64,000 nt of DNA, from positions 29,025,788 through 29,089,787 of the forward strand of contig OX243817.1 in the NCBI GenBank assembly GCA_945859605.1, read 5' to 3'. Source of the DNA: Lumbricus rubellus. Its lineage: Eukaryota; Annelida; Clitellata; Crassiclitellata; Lumbricidae. The notes below the pieces were generated by a model. The model worked only from the letters and a program-made list of their open reading frames with translations, searched no databases and was not told the origin of the DNA. Shown in pieces: positions 45,951 through 58,111 of this stretch; the stretch's first letter is position 1; the number at the start of each line of letters is the position of its first letter. The translations under genes were made by a program, and so were the position numbers.

Positions 45951-46017
45951 ACCCGCAGTAAAGATCCGAGAAACTAATCTCTGACTTCTCGGATCTTTAC
46001 TGCGGGTAGCAAGACAG
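45951..46017. repeat. Hairpin with 21-bp perfect stem
   Basis: ACCCGCAGTAAAGATCCGAGA pairs exactly with its inverse ending at 46017, around a ~25-bp loop. It lies 13 bp before the mariner-like MITE at 46030. It is not a bacterial terminator, as there is no T-run and the context is eukaryotic. Confidence 0.9.
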
Positions 46018-46029
46018 CGCGTCAATATA

Positions 46030-46434
46030 CACTGTGTCCCAATAAATCGGGCACCCTTTTCATAATGTGAATAAAACTTGTAAATATTCATCGATTGTCA
46101 AAATTTCAAAACTGTTTTTATCCTGAGATAATTATCTACAAATTGGTAATTTATGAACGGCCCTCACCAAAAAATTACGTCATGATGACGTCGTTAATTT
46201 ACATATCGAAGCCAAATGTCAACAAAAATCGTTGTGTTCGGTACTTAACATTTGAATTCTCTGATGCAAATGACGTCATTGTGACGTCAATATTCACGCC
46301 AGAAACTTCATGTTTGAATCCGTGTAAGATAATTATCTCAGGATAAAAACAGTCTTGAAATTTTGAAAATCGATTAAGATTTGCCTGTTTTATTCACATT
46401 ATTAAAAGGGTGCCCGATTTATTGGGACACAGTG
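46030..46434. mobile_element. Mariner-like MITE (CACTGTGTCC family)
   Basis: The ends CACTGTGTCCCAATAAATCG and its inverse are flanked by TA. Inverted arms run about 150 bp. As in the element at 13001, the inner arm ends carry doubled TGACGTCA-type palindromes (ATGATGACGTCG on the left; AATGACGTCATTGTGACGTC on the right). No coding sequence. Confidence 0.9.
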
Positions 46435-46803
46435 TATACATGACGATGCGTTTAAATTGCGTTCGGTAGGAGGCGCCACGAGTTGCGTTCGTCTTGCAGC
46501 GGCGGCGATGATAGATGACGTTCGATTGTTAGACAGGCATCCGTCCAGAGATTCGAACGCTTATTATTAGTATTTTAATTGTAATCAAACATTTATATAG
46601 CGCAACTTCAAGAGAACTCCTCAGAATTATGTCCAGCGGGCCATCATGGGTTAAAGCTCGTTGGTTCGAGTCAGAAATTCAGAATGCATTGTACAAAATG
46701 TACAATGAACGGAAGAGCACTCACGTGTAACTTTTAAGAAAGACATGCTCAATTGCCCATGCTATAGCTGCAGGGTTTGCAGGAAATGAGAGGACTAAAG
46801 AGC
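46435..46803. other. Unassigned, with LINE-like tail word
   Basis: TTTATATAGCGCAACTTCAA near 46590 resembles the reverse of the LINE tails. TTGGTTCGAGTC near 46659 resembles a Pol III B box, but no A box is evident. No gene. Confidence 0.4.
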
Positions 46804-47075
46804 TGATGGATGGATGGATGGATGGATGGATGGATGGGTGGGTATATGGATGGGTGGATGAATGGATGGATGGATGGGTAGATGGATGGATGGATGGATG
46901 GATGGATGGATATGGATGGATGGATGGATGGATGGATGGATGGGTAGATGGATGGATGGATAGATGGGTAGATGAATGGATGGGTGGATGGACGGGCGGA
47001 TAGATGGATGGATGGGTATATTATGGATGGATAGATGGATAGATGGCTGGATGATTAATGGATGGATGATGGTAA
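46804..47075. repeat. (GGAT)n tetranucleotide microsatellite
   Basis: GGATGGAT units with GGGT and AGAT variants over about 270 bp. Confidence 0.97.
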
Positions 47076-47599
47076 GTTTTGAAGAAGGATTTATGCGCAT
47101 AATGCTCAAGGAAAGGACTTCCTAATGATGAAAAATCTAGAAACGAGCAGGCGAAACCTCTGCATGTCATATAGACATGATTGTAATGTATATTTCGGCT
47201 AATCTTCTACAGTTATTCAAACGTGGTTTGTATAATTCCATAATGACCGTCTGCTAATCACGATTTACTGGTCGATGCTCACCGCACTAATGTTGCTCAC
47301 AGATGACATCATGCATATGTGATGATCATAACTATACAGCTGCAGTTGCATATGTTTATTTAAGCGACGTTTATGCGGTCTAAACACCCTCCTCCTCCTC
47401 TGCAGCATGTGAATGTTCGTTAGTTAATTTGATGGGTTGCAGCGACAGAGGTTTAATTGATGAACGATGCACAAGGGAAGATGCTGATGCTGACTATATA
47501 TAGGATGCTGCTGATGCTGAGTTTTGCCTCGACACATGTAGTCAGTTAGTCATAACAGATATTAATGGTCAAAAGCCATAATCGCTCTCTCTATATAGA
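47076..47599. other. Unassigned sequence
   Basis: Mixed sequence with a GCTGATGCTGA direct repeat near 47483 and 47509. No gene or mobile element recognised. Confidence 0.4.
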
Positions 47600-48160
47600 T
47601 CTCTCTGCAGTCACGTGCATGCCTCAGCCTTTCGAACACGCCCTGGGGTTCCAGACCGCGGGTCTTTTTGGTTCCCGCCAGCCTCCATGGGTTGCATCCT
47701 CTATAATGCATATGCACCACCTTCTGCAATCTGCAGGGCGGTGAAACGGTCCCCTGTAGCGTTGTCCGGCGCTTGGCCCTGCGTCCGTGGCCCTGGTGGT
47801 GATGCCCTAACGCCCCTGGCCGCCGTTGGACCAATGGGGGAGAGAGGGGCATGGAAGGACCGGCGCGCGGTGGACGGGCGGTCCATTATGTCGCCGCAGC
47901 GGAAGTTGTAACCGGACCGCGCGGCATGTCGGGAAATCATGGCCGCTGAATAAGGCGATTTGTCGGCGGCGGCGAGCTGTTTGAAACAGGACCGCTGCAG
48001 TAAATGGATAAGTAAAGACGGCGAGCGATAATAAGGGAAATGTAATGTGGACGTTTGTCGACTGCATGCAGCATCAGGACCAGAGTCGGCATCGTCGTCG
48101 GTGTTAGCGGCGGCTTTTCGTGTGAAGACAATTGAATGGGTAAAGGCGTGGCAGACGGTG
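47600..48160. other. GC-rich single-copy island
   Basis: CpG-containing, non-repetitive sequence. ORFs of 79-98 codons overlap in several frames without domains. It contains GAATAAGGCGATTTGTCGGC near 47946 and GCGATAATAAGGG near 48024. Candidate regulatory DNA, not demonstrated. Confidence 0.35.
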
Positions 48161-48754
48161 TGATGGGAAGTGTATTGTCTGAGATGTGTGCATCATGCAT
48201 GGTGCCTGCTGCTGCTGCTGCAGTTGTTGGCATCGAAAGCGGTCGACAGTTTATATAGCGCCTCTACCAAGAAGTGAACAGAGGACAGGAACCGTCCGAG
48301 AAATCCAATCCCACATCGCTCGCGTCCTCCAGAAAGACCATCATGCATCACGGTCTCAAGTGCACGAGAGACACATGCATAGAGAGGGAAAGAGGGGGAG
48401 GGAAAAGAGGGGGATGGGATGGAGAGGGGGAATGAAGGGATGGTTGGATGCTCTTCTCAGCCACAGCAACGCGTGGCCGGGTACGCTAATATAGAATATA
48501 CAGATGCATGGAATTCTTAAAATTAGTTATAATTTTAATTATGCGGAATAAGAATCGTTCTTATAACAATAATTCGAATAGAATGCATGCAGTCATTGCG
48601 ATATATAAGACCGTGTAATAAAACCGCGGTTTAATGCAATAAATTTGTAATACATTTGTTTAGTATTGTACAGTGTAGGCTACACATCAATATTAAACGC
48701 ATGCATAATGCATTATAATGATTATAGCATAGATTGTGTAACCTTGTCTGTAAG
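48161..48754. other. Unassigned sequence
   Basis: Includes GGTCGACAGTTTATATAGCG near 48241, a possible LINE-tail word, and purine-rich DNA at 48378-48440. No gene supported. Confidence 0.4.
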
Positions 48755-48922
48755 TGTGTCTGTGAGTGTGTGTGTGTGTGTGTGTGTGTGCGCGCTGGTG
48801 TGTATTTGTTTGCGTGTGTCTGTGTGCGCATATGCATGCGTGCGTGCTCGCGTATTGTGTGTGTGTGCGTGTGTGTGTGTGCGTGTGTGTGCGCTCGCGT
48901 GTGCGTGTGTGTGTGTGTGCAT
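48755..48922. repeat. (GT)n microsatellite, interrupted
   Basis: GT runs with GC and TC interruptions. Confidence 0.95.
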
Positions 48923-49129
48923 ATGACGCACATGCATGGGCAACTGTTGATATTATTCATTATTATATATATGTATACGACACAAGGCATGCATGATGTG
49001 AGCCAGACATCTTTTTCTGCATGCAGTTGACGCCAAATCAGAAGAAAGGAGAAAGAAGAAGAGGAGGAGATCGAGGGAGGGAGGCGAAGGAGGACAGAGG
49101 ATAGTCATATAGTTTAGCTTTTGGCGACA

Positions 49130-49196
49130 TCTTCCGATCTTCGACCAATCTCGTGGTCCTTGACATCAAAAGACGACTTGGATGATGCTGCAACAG

Positions 49197-49239
<43 letters not shown>

Positions 49240-49400
49240 TGATGATGACGGCGATGCTGCTGTCGTGGTCCTATATACGTGCATCCTCATCTCTTATTGG
49301 CGCCCTGTCGACCGCGAGTGTCACGGCGGTCGGGGCCCCTCCGGCGACGCTCGCTCGATCAAGCGCCCGAGATGGAATTGTCGCCTAATGAAGCTTGCAA
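49130..49400. other. GC-rich patch with (GCA)n
   Basis: A (GCA)n tract at 49196-49237 is followed by CpG-rich single-copy sequence (49280-49385). The small ORF 49121-49411 is mostly poly-Ala from the repeat and has no domain. Confidence 0.4.
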
Positions 49401-49557
49401 CCTATGACTGACTATATGCATGCGTAGCAGACGGATGGAAAAGGAGGAATGGAGGACCGGAGGAATAGATAGAGGGATGGAGGCAGGGAAGGACGGAGGG
49501 ATGGAGGGATGGAATGGATAGAGGGGAGGGTGGGCAGGTCTTCGTCGATCGAGTCAT

Positions 49558-49724
49558 CAGTGGTGGTGGTGGTGGTGGTGGTGGTGGTGGTGGTGGTGGT
49601 GGTGGTGGTGGTGGTGGTGGTGGTGGTGGTGGTGGTGGTGGTGGTGGTGGTGGTGGTGGTGGTGGTGGTGGTGGTGGTGGTGGTGGTGGTGGTGGTGGTG
49701 GTGGTGGTGGTGGTGGTGGTGGTG
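49558..49724. repeat. (GTG)n trinucleotide microsatellite
   Basis: Perfect GTG for about 165 bp; poly-Val, poly-Gly, poly-His and poly-Thr ORFs are readings of it. Confidence 0.99.
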
Positions 49725-49984
49725 CATGGTGGCATCATCGGTCCGTGTATTGCGATCATGACATGGCTCTGGCCTTGGGCAGTGAGGCACAAGAGGGTTA
49801 CGGACGAGGTCAGCTCTTCACTGCAACCATGCATTTCACCAATCTCCATGTGTCGCTGCAGTCTACGTTCGTCCGTCTTTCTGTCTGTCTGTATGTCTGT
49901 CGATGCTGCTGCTTTCATTACCTGTCGATATTCCTGCATTATATATTCAACGATGATGATTGCGACTACAGCGATGATTATAAT

Positions 49985-50008
49985 GCTGCATGGTGATGAT
50001 GATGGTGG

Positions 50009-50049
<41 letters not shown>

Positions 50050-50191
50050 ATGATGACGACGACGGTGATGACGGTGATGACGGTGACGGTGACGATGACG
50101 ATAACCATAACCATAACCATAACAACAACAATAACAATTTTAATATCAATAACACAAACAATAAGTGTCAATAACAACAACAATAGTAATT

Positions 50192-50278
<87 letters not shown>

Positions 50279-50345
50279 TTAATCTTAATCTTGATATTAA
50301 TATTAATATTAATATTAATTTTAATATTAGTAACAATAGTAAAAA
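49985..50345. repeat. Compound (GAT)n-(AACCAT)n-(AAT)n microsatellite
   Basis: GAT units to about 50095, then AACCAT and AACAAT units, then (AAT)n at 50192-50280, then (TTAATA)n to 50330. Confidence 0.95.
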
Positions 50346-50469
50346 AAAATTTTTTTAGTAATGATGACAAATGTATGCTGAATATCAAGTGTCTAATAAT
50401 ATCTGCTGCATGCGTTGTCTTTGCAGAATAGATGCCATGAATATTCATCTCGACATCGCTCTTAATATG

Positions 50470-50625
50470 CTTGTTTTGTTTTAATGTTTTGATAAAATCT
50501 GGCCATCAAGACAGTTAGTGTAAATATGAATTGTCTTTAAACCTGTAAAATTTCATTTATAAATTCTTACTGCTGGCCAAGATAATATTGGCAAAAACCT
50601 CTTTATGGCCCACTCTTTATATAAT
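50470..50625 (-). mobile_element. Family A terminal-repeat fragment
   Basis: Reads GATAAAATCTGGCCATCAAG, GTAAAATTTCATTTATAAAT and ends CTTTATGGCCCACTCTTTA before TATA, the inverse of the family A start. Single-ended. Confidence 0.65.
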
Positions 50626-51007
50626 TATACTGGTATACCGTTTAGTCTATACGTGAGGAACTGCGTGAAAACTGTAAAAAAGTGAGTCATAACTAATGCA
50701 TGATTTCCAAAAAATATTATATACAAAAAGCAAATAGAATTGATTACTTTTTGCATAAAAATAAAAAAATTCGCCTTTTTCATTTTTCCATCATCATCAT
50801 CATCATCCTCATCATCATCATTTACCTCAAATGCAAAATAACCACTTATAATTATAATGCTCTCGACAGCTTCACATTAAAAATAACAGAACAGTAATAA
50901 TCATACTATAATATGCATGCATGTAATCATTATACTATAATATGTAATATCCATTGCAAGGTCCAATTAAGTTCTTATTCTCACGAGTTATTAGCATCCG
51001 ATCGAAT

Positions 51008-51222
<215 letters not shown>

Positions 51223-51224
51223 GT

Positions 51225-51480
51225 TTTCGCGTCGGTGGCGCCATCTTGCCAACCAAGTCACGTCTCATCACGGTCCACTTCACCGCGTCGCTGCAAGTCG
51301 GGCCTGCATCGTCTCGGGGCACTGGTCGCGACCCGGGACCGGCCGGAGCTCCGGCCTTCTTCCTGGGATCGGGGGCCGAGCGAGGGGCCAACGAAACGGC
51401 CCGGGCATATCGGATTCGCCTCGGTGCAGATAATTCACGGCCAGCCACGAACACCTATTGACATGCCGTGATTTGCAGTT
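51225..51480. other. GC-rich single-copy island
   Basis: Strongly CpG-rich, with CGACCCGGGACCGGCCGGAG near 51329. Overlapping ORFs share no recognised domain; some reach it by read-through from the CTGT repeat. Confidence 0.4.
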
Positions 51481-51694
51481 CATAGACGATGATGATGATG
51501 ACGATGATGATAACGACGACGGTAGAGGTATAGCGCAGCCGTGTCTGCAGTCGTGCAAATGCTGCCAATTAGATCTAAATCCGTCCGTCCATCCATTCAT
51601 CCATCCATGGCCTGAAGCAGATTTTTGCTGCATGGATCTGAAAATAATGCGGTTACCTTTTGATATGATAATCTATCGATATATGATAATTCTG

Positions 51695-51842
51695 AAGATG
51701 ATGATGATGATTATGATAATGATAATGACAACGACTACAACGATGACGAAGACGATGACGACGACGACGACGACGACGATGATGATGATGATGATGATGA
51801 TGATAACGACGACGAAGAAGACGACGACGATGATGATGATGG
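51695..51842. repeat. (GAT)n/(GAC)n microsatellite
   Basis: GAT units at the edges and GAC units at the centre; another short GAT/GAC patch lies at 51486-51522. Confidence 0.95.
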
Positions 51843-51898
51843 TGCACGTACATGCTTAGGCCCACTCTGCATCGCAGTTACATATATAGGCCTATATA

Positions 51899-52344
51899 CA
51901 CAAAGTGGGCGTTAAAAAAGTAATACCTTATATATATACAAAAGGCTTACATTGGCCAAAAATAAGAATTTTAATATCAATTTTTACAGGCTTGAAGGCA
52001 ATTCATGCATATCTACATATATACAATAACCGAATTCTAACCAGTATGAGAATTGTGGAAAAATAACTGGGGGGGTTGGCCTATGATAAACTTGAAATTG
52101 GGGTATGAAAAACATACTTTAACATGGGGCTCTAAAAATGACTGGGGGGGTTGAACCCCCCCCCAACCCCCCCGGCAATTCTCACCCTGATTCTAACAAG
52201 AAATTTAAAAAATAACAGAAGTTATATTACTTTTAGTTTGTGCACCCTCTGTTTTTGACGATCCAAAAACGAAATCAAAAAAGTTTTTTTTAAAACCGAT
52301 ATAGGCAAAAAATGTGGGGGACTTTTTATATATCCCACTTTGCA
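51899..52344. mobile_element. Family A two-ended MITE with nested hAT
   Basis: The left end CACAAAGTGGGCGTTAAAAA and right end (inverted TGCAAAGTGGGATATATAAA) are flanked by TA. Interior words TTGGCCAAAAATAAGAATTTT and GTTTTTGACGATCCAAAAAC place it in family A. Removing the nested 148-bp insert leaves about 290 bp, making this the most compact two-ended copy in the window. Confidence 0.75.
52042..52189. mobile_element. 148-bp hAT-type MITE, perfect 8-bp TSD
   Basis: The ends CAGTATGAGAATTG and CAATTCTCACCCTG are inverted with two mismatches. The 8-bp duplication ATTCTAAC lies at 52034-52041 and 52190-52197. The interior has G-runs on the left and C-runs on the right plus a GTATGAAAAACATAC palindrome. 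It is inserted in the family A MITE. Confidence 0.93.
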
Positions 52345-52499
52345 TATAATATCAATATATATATATATATATTGATAGTTTCTGTCTTACAGTTCAGAAA
52401 TATGTGTGCCTAATATTCCTGCAGAGTTTATTGTCCGCAACGAAGTCGTCAGTTGACAATAATAATCGTCTCAACAGTTATACAGTCTCTCTCCTCCCC

Positions 52500-52930
52500 C
52501 TCACTCTTTCTCCTTCCTCCCTTCCTTCCGTGGGTGTCGTCTGCTTCTGCCGCTGCACTGGCTTCCCGCCAAACGATCCCTGACAATTGGACTCGATGAG
52601 CCGAACTGCATTCGGTCGAACTGCATTCGGCCGAAGCCAGCGACCGATGAGTCTCGAGTCTCGACCGTCAGCAGCATCGGCAACAGCATCAGCAGCAGCA
52701 GCATCATCTGCATCAGCATCAGCAGCAGTAGCAGCATCGGTGGCACCATGGCACCTCTCGCGTCGGTTGACATCGTTCGGACAGCCGGAAAATCATCGGA
52801 TGATCCTGATCGGATTCAGCAGCAGAGAGAGAAGAAGATGAGGATGCTGACGATGACTTTTCAATGCCCTGTCACGACTGATGACGATGCTTATGAACCG
52901 AGTCTCAACGTCGGCACATGCATAAGCACG
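52500..52930. other. GC-richer island with (CAG)n
   Basis: Non-repetitive GC-rich sequence (with a tandem GAACTGCATTCGG pair near 52602 and 52618) around CAG/CAT triplets at 52668-52740. No domain in the overlapping ORFs. Confidence 0.35.
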
Positions 52931-53249
52931 CACGCACAATGTGCACGTCCATCTCAATGTATACTGCAGCGCATCTCCTTCAGATATATATATTTACTTC
53001 CATATATATATATATAAGATATATACGAATAACGATATTTATATATATATATATTGCAATGCTGCATTGACACATTCCATCTGCCATATAGAGATGGGTC
53101 TGTATTATATATTAGTGTATTTATAGGCATATTATACTGCATGTACTCGTCGCTGTTTCTCTCTCTAAGTTTCATGCTCATTCTCAATAGCAATTATATT
53201 TCATTGCTCGTGATATTGTAATGTCTTCGCCGATCTTTCCCGTCCTTCT

Positions 53250-53675
<426 letters not shown>

Positions 53676-53811
53676 ATATTTGCATACGTATACATATATA
53701 TCTGCCTCCATCTGCATACCTCTGTCTCTCTGTCTCTGTCTCTATCTCTAACTCTGTCTATGTCTATGTCTATCTGTCTCTGTATATGTCTGTCTCTCTC
53801 TTTGTCTTGCT

Positions 53812-53930
<119 letters not shown>

Positions 53931-54032
53931 TGCATATATTCATATTTGAATATAAGAATATCTGAATATGTGAATATATGAATATATGAATATATATATA
54001 GGCTATGTGAATATATGAATGCATGTATACAG

Positions 54033-54176
54033 AGAATTCGAGATATTGAACCTTTGAAAGAAGTTCTGACCGCATGCTGGGACGAAATCAGCGAGGACAC
54101 TATCAACCGGGCTATTGGACAGTTTCGCAAGCGAGTATCATTGGTTATCGCAGCAAACGGAGGACATAATTATTGA
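54033..54176 (+). pseudogene. Tc1/mariner-like transposase C-terminal fragment
   Basis: Forty-seven open codons ending TGA at 54174-54176, with no frameshift: RIRDIEPLKEVLTACWDEIS, then EDTINRAIGQFRKR, then VSLVIAANGGHNY. The order matches the C-terminal tail of the superfamily (I/VRDxExL, WxxIxxxTINxAIxxFRKRL, xANGGH). The catalytic DDE core is missing, so this is a 5'-truncated remnant. It is the least damaged transposase piece in the window, suggesting a younger insertion than the relics at 13299 and 58443. Confidence 0.85.
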
Positions 54177-54378
54177 ACATCACTTTGACTTAAATTTCTT
54201 ACACATTCAGAAAATTCTGAAATTTTACAGTTCATTCAATGTTATATTAAATGCCAAACCAATGCCATTTTTCTGTGTTATTTCTGTCTAATGATAGTTT
54301 TAAGGCGATAATTACTTTGATTATTCAAGCGATGCAAATTGCAAAAACTAATAGTCCGGTTCATTTTGCGCCACCCTG
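54033..54378 (+). mobile_element. 3' end of a Tc1/mariner-like element
   Basis: The transposase tail (54033-54176) is followed by ~200 bp of AT-rich 3' sequence. It ends TTTTGCGCCACCCTG before TA. The inverted end, CAGGGTGGCGCAAAA, is the kind of terminus common in this superfamily. The 5' part is absent; microsatellites and an AT-rich junction lie directly upstream. Confidence 0.82.
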
Positions 54379-54479
54379 TATGCTATAGTAGCCTACAGGT
54401 AATCAGAAGTAATAATCTGGTGTCCGTCCAACTGTGTGTAGCCCCATCACCGGAAGCCAGAAACATTGGACACGATGAC

Positions 54480-54780
54480 AACCGTTAATACGAATTATTA
54501 TTTTCACGGACCACAGACCGTCCCCCGTCCGTCCGTCCGTCGGTCGGCCTGGCTAACCGCAACCGACGGCTGCAGAGTCGGTACAGCATCAGCAGCAGCA
54601 GCGGCGACCAGGGCGGCAGCGGTGAGGGCTGATGGCCTTTGCCCCCTTGGCTTGGTCGTGTTCGAGCTAGCACGGGGTCGTGGCAGGGGCATGCAGAGAC
54701 GTCCCCACGGGGCATTCAAGTCCCTCCCATTATCGGAGGAGATGACGAGAGATGACAGCCTTTATGCGTCGACAAAGTGA
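54480..54780. other. GC-rich single-copy island
   Basis: CpG-rich block with CCGTCCGTCCGTCGGTCGG near 54530 and a short AGC repeat. Overlapping ORFs up to 104 codons lack domains. Confidence 0.35.
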
Positions 54781-54842
54781 CAGACCAGTTAATTCAATAG
54801 GTGGTCCCCGTTGCATGTCACAGAGCAACGGAAACAACGACA

Positions 54843-54935
54843 ACTACACGCACACATACACACACATACGCACACATACACATGTACACACGCACACATA
54901 CACACACATACACAGACACACGCACACGGACGTAC
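54843..54935. repeat. (CACATA)n/(CA)n microsatellite
   Basis: CACACATA units with CG interruptions. Confidence 0.93.
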
Positions 54936-55404
54936 AGACGGATAGACGAAGAGACAAATCTGATGTATACACAGAGAGACAGTCAACGTCTGTTTCTAAG
55001 CAACTGAATCAAATCTAATTTAAATTGCATCCTCCCTCGTATATATCCCTGCAGGTTCACCCTCTCTTCATATCCCCTCCCCGCCCTCCCTCTCATCCTC
55101 CCACCCACTCCACTTCGTTAAGTAGACTTTGTGTGTATGCATGTATACACACAATTAAAGTCATACGCATGCATGCGTAACTATTATATTCAGCTGCTGT
55201 TGACAGAAGCTTTCAACCATGAATTGCATTATGTATTATCTGTATACAGAGAAAAAGCAAGCATCTTCTTTCACGTCTTTCTTCAATTCTTGCTTGCATG
55301 GTGCGCCCTGCAGGCTGCGGTGTATACATGGACCTGTCAGCAGAATTATAATAATAGTGATGACGATGCTGCAGATGCATGGTGTTGCTGTTGTTATCTT
55401 TGTC

Positions 55405-55406
55405 GT

Positions 55407-55454
<48 letters not shown>

Positions 55455-55480
55455 CGACGACGACGACGACGATGATGATG
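55405..55480. repeat. (GAT)n/(GAC)n microsatellite
   Basis: GATGAT, then GACGAC, then GATGAT. Confidence 0.97.
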
Positions 55481-55684
55481 TCCTTGCTCTGGTCCTGGTC
55501 CTTGCCCTTGCCCTTATTATCACCCTTATCGTCGTCCTAATCATTAATTGTTCTTATCATTGTTCTTATTAATGTTTCTATTTTGTCCCTTCATGTCCTT
55601 GTCCTCGTCCTCGTCCTTCTCTTTCGATTCTGCTTGTCCTTGTCCTCGTCCTTATAATTCACTTCTTCAAAATGACGCCACGAA

Positions 55685-56000
55685 CATTCATTCATTCATT
55701 CAATCATCTATTCATTCATTCATTCATTCATCCATTCATTCATTCATTCATCCATTCATTCATTCATTCATCAATTCATTCATTCATTCATTCATTCATT
55801 CATTCATTCATTTATTCATTTATTCATTTATTTATTTATTCATTCATTCATTCATTAATTCATTCAATCATGCATTCATTCATTCATTCATTCATTCATT
55901 CATCCATTCATTCATTCATTCATTAACTCATTATTTCATTCATTAATTCATTAATTCATTAACTCATTCATTCATTCATTCATTTATTCATTCATTCATA
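55685..56000. repeat. (CATT)n tetranucleotide microsatellite
   Basis: CATTCATT over more than 300 bp with TATT and AATT variants; the Ser/Phe/Ile/His-rich ORFs are repeat products. Confidence 0.97.
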
Positions 56001-58109
56001 ATCATTCTTCTCATTCACTATAATATAGGTTCTCCATATCTCTTCCTCCTCAATCTCCTCCTCCTGTATAATCTTCCTAAATCTTCTCCTTTGTTCCTCT
56101 CCATTCATTCAGATCAGCTTTTGTGTTTGTCCGTTGGCATATAATATTATTATACGGCTGCTCGCAAGGTTGGCTGCATTCAGCAGCAGCTGCAGCGACC
56201 CTCTATTTATTCATAGATCTATGATTTTGTCCGATTTCCACGGAGGCCTCATCGCCGCCTTATCTGCAGCAAAGACGATTGAACCGCGAGCAAAGGAGAT
56301 TAGAAAGGGGCACAGGGAAATACATGCCTGCATGCACACTGACGGGCATGCATGTGGTGCCACGTTTGTTATGGACGAATACAGCCCCATGCATTCAATG
56401 GCAAATTTCCACGGTGTATTTTATATATAAATTACCTTAATGAAAAAACTTTTGTATTTGAGTCAATATAATTTTTATTTTCAGCGAATGGACCCCGATA
56501 TCCAAACACAAGCATGCGTGCAGTTTACAGCATGCTCATGTATTCGTATATAGTTCAGGAAGAGTTATAATATGATAAAGACGAACGAAGCACTTTCTTC
56601 TCTAAGACTGCAGAGACTGAACGGACTTGTTTTCGTCGGGACCTGACTTGGCCTCACACCCCGTCGGACTCTATCTATATGTAGCAGAGAAAGAGCGCCT
56701 TCTGTGATTGCTCTTTGAACAGGAAATGAAACGTTGCAGTAGTCGTCACTGCAACTGATGCGGCATTGAGATGATGATGACGATGCCATCGGCTTCAGCG
56801 TCAGCAACCACAGCCATCATGCATGCACGAGCATCAGCAGCATCATCATCCATGGCATCACCAGCAGCAGCAGCAGTAGCATCAGCAGCCAATCTGTCAG
56901 CGGACCAAGTAGGAGGAGGCGACGGTGTCCGGTTGCGTCTCTATCGGACATCAGTCTGACCCCGGCTGACCGTCTGGTATGGGCAGAGAGGGAGGCGAAG
57001 GGCCAACCCCATCTCCGGCTCAACGGGTCAAGTTCGCTTCTATAACTTAGGAGGAAACCTTTCGACGCCGAATGATGCTGCGAGGCCTATACGACGCTCC
57101 TCCATCCATGCATCATCCAACGCATCTACAATATAGAGACATTATATATATTCGTTATTTTATACAGAAACTTATTATATATTTATATATATATACATGC
57201 TATATACTATGCATGAAGTCGTATCAAAGTAACATGTGTATGAAATATGTTAAGTGTAAAAATGTAGATATGCATATAGGTTCGAGTTATTTTATTTTGA
57301 CATTAATTTTAATAATTAATTATTGTTGAATGTGAGCAAGAGTACTGTTTAACCGTGCACACTTTTTTAATTGAACCAATGTAATATTTGTAAAAACAAT
57401 AATTATTTCGCTCAAAGGGAGGGTACTAAAAGGGCTTATAAACCCAGCTCATTGCATTAGGCCTACATTATACATGACATAATTATATAGAGTACAAGTC
57501 AGTGGTTTTATTTTTAAAGCTGCATGTTTTTGCATCAATCTTTATGCTGAAAGTCTGAAACATTATTTGTACAACTGTATATACATGCCAACTTGATTGA
57601 ATTATTGCATACATAGTATGCATATATATATATATATATATAGTTTACATTATACGCCATGGGTCTTCCCTCTATATACATGTATAGAATAGACAAATTT
57701 GGTAATTTTCTGCCAACTGTGCACATTACCATGGTAACGCCTTCGTCATCAACGCCAGCCATGGTTCATGCGGCAGGGTTCATGACCCGTTGAACCCTTT
57801 GATGAACTCTTTGAACCTGTTGCAAGTATATTATATACAGCGCATGCGCTCTTGCACTTCAGAGAACTGAACCCCATTAGACAAAGTGCACCGTGTCATG
57901 CACTGAAGAGCAAACTCTATTTCCTCATCATCAAACTATGCAACCCCTCCCTTCGACCTACCAACCGCAACATCCCCGATCCCTTCATATATGCAACTCT
58001 CGTGCATTTATATATATCCACATATATCGAGATGCACGTACGTATATGTATTAGTACATTGTATATATGTAAAGTGCGAATACATACATATATATCCACA
58101 TATCATATA
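56001..58109. other. Mostly unassigned; small GC-richer patches
   Basis: Moderately GC-rich unique sequence at about 56160-56420 and 56760-57080 (with CAT/CAG triplets at 56835-56885) alternates with AT-rich DNA. A GTTGAACCCTTTGATGAACTC-type local repeat lies near 57790. No gene, RNA or transposon end was recognised. Confidence 0.4.
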
Positions 58110-58111
58110 TA

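Noticed and set aside
45951..46017. Rho-independent terminator
   Set aside because: A strong stem exists but there is no T-run and no bacterial gene context.
46640..46680. tRNA gene or SINE from the GGTTCGAGTC word
   Set aside because: A B-box-like word alone; no A box or cloverleaf could be drawn around it.
49509..50174. 221-codon ORF with poly-Val, and 160-codon poly-Gly ORF
   Set aside because: Created by (GTG)n followed by (GAT)n; no non-repeat domain.
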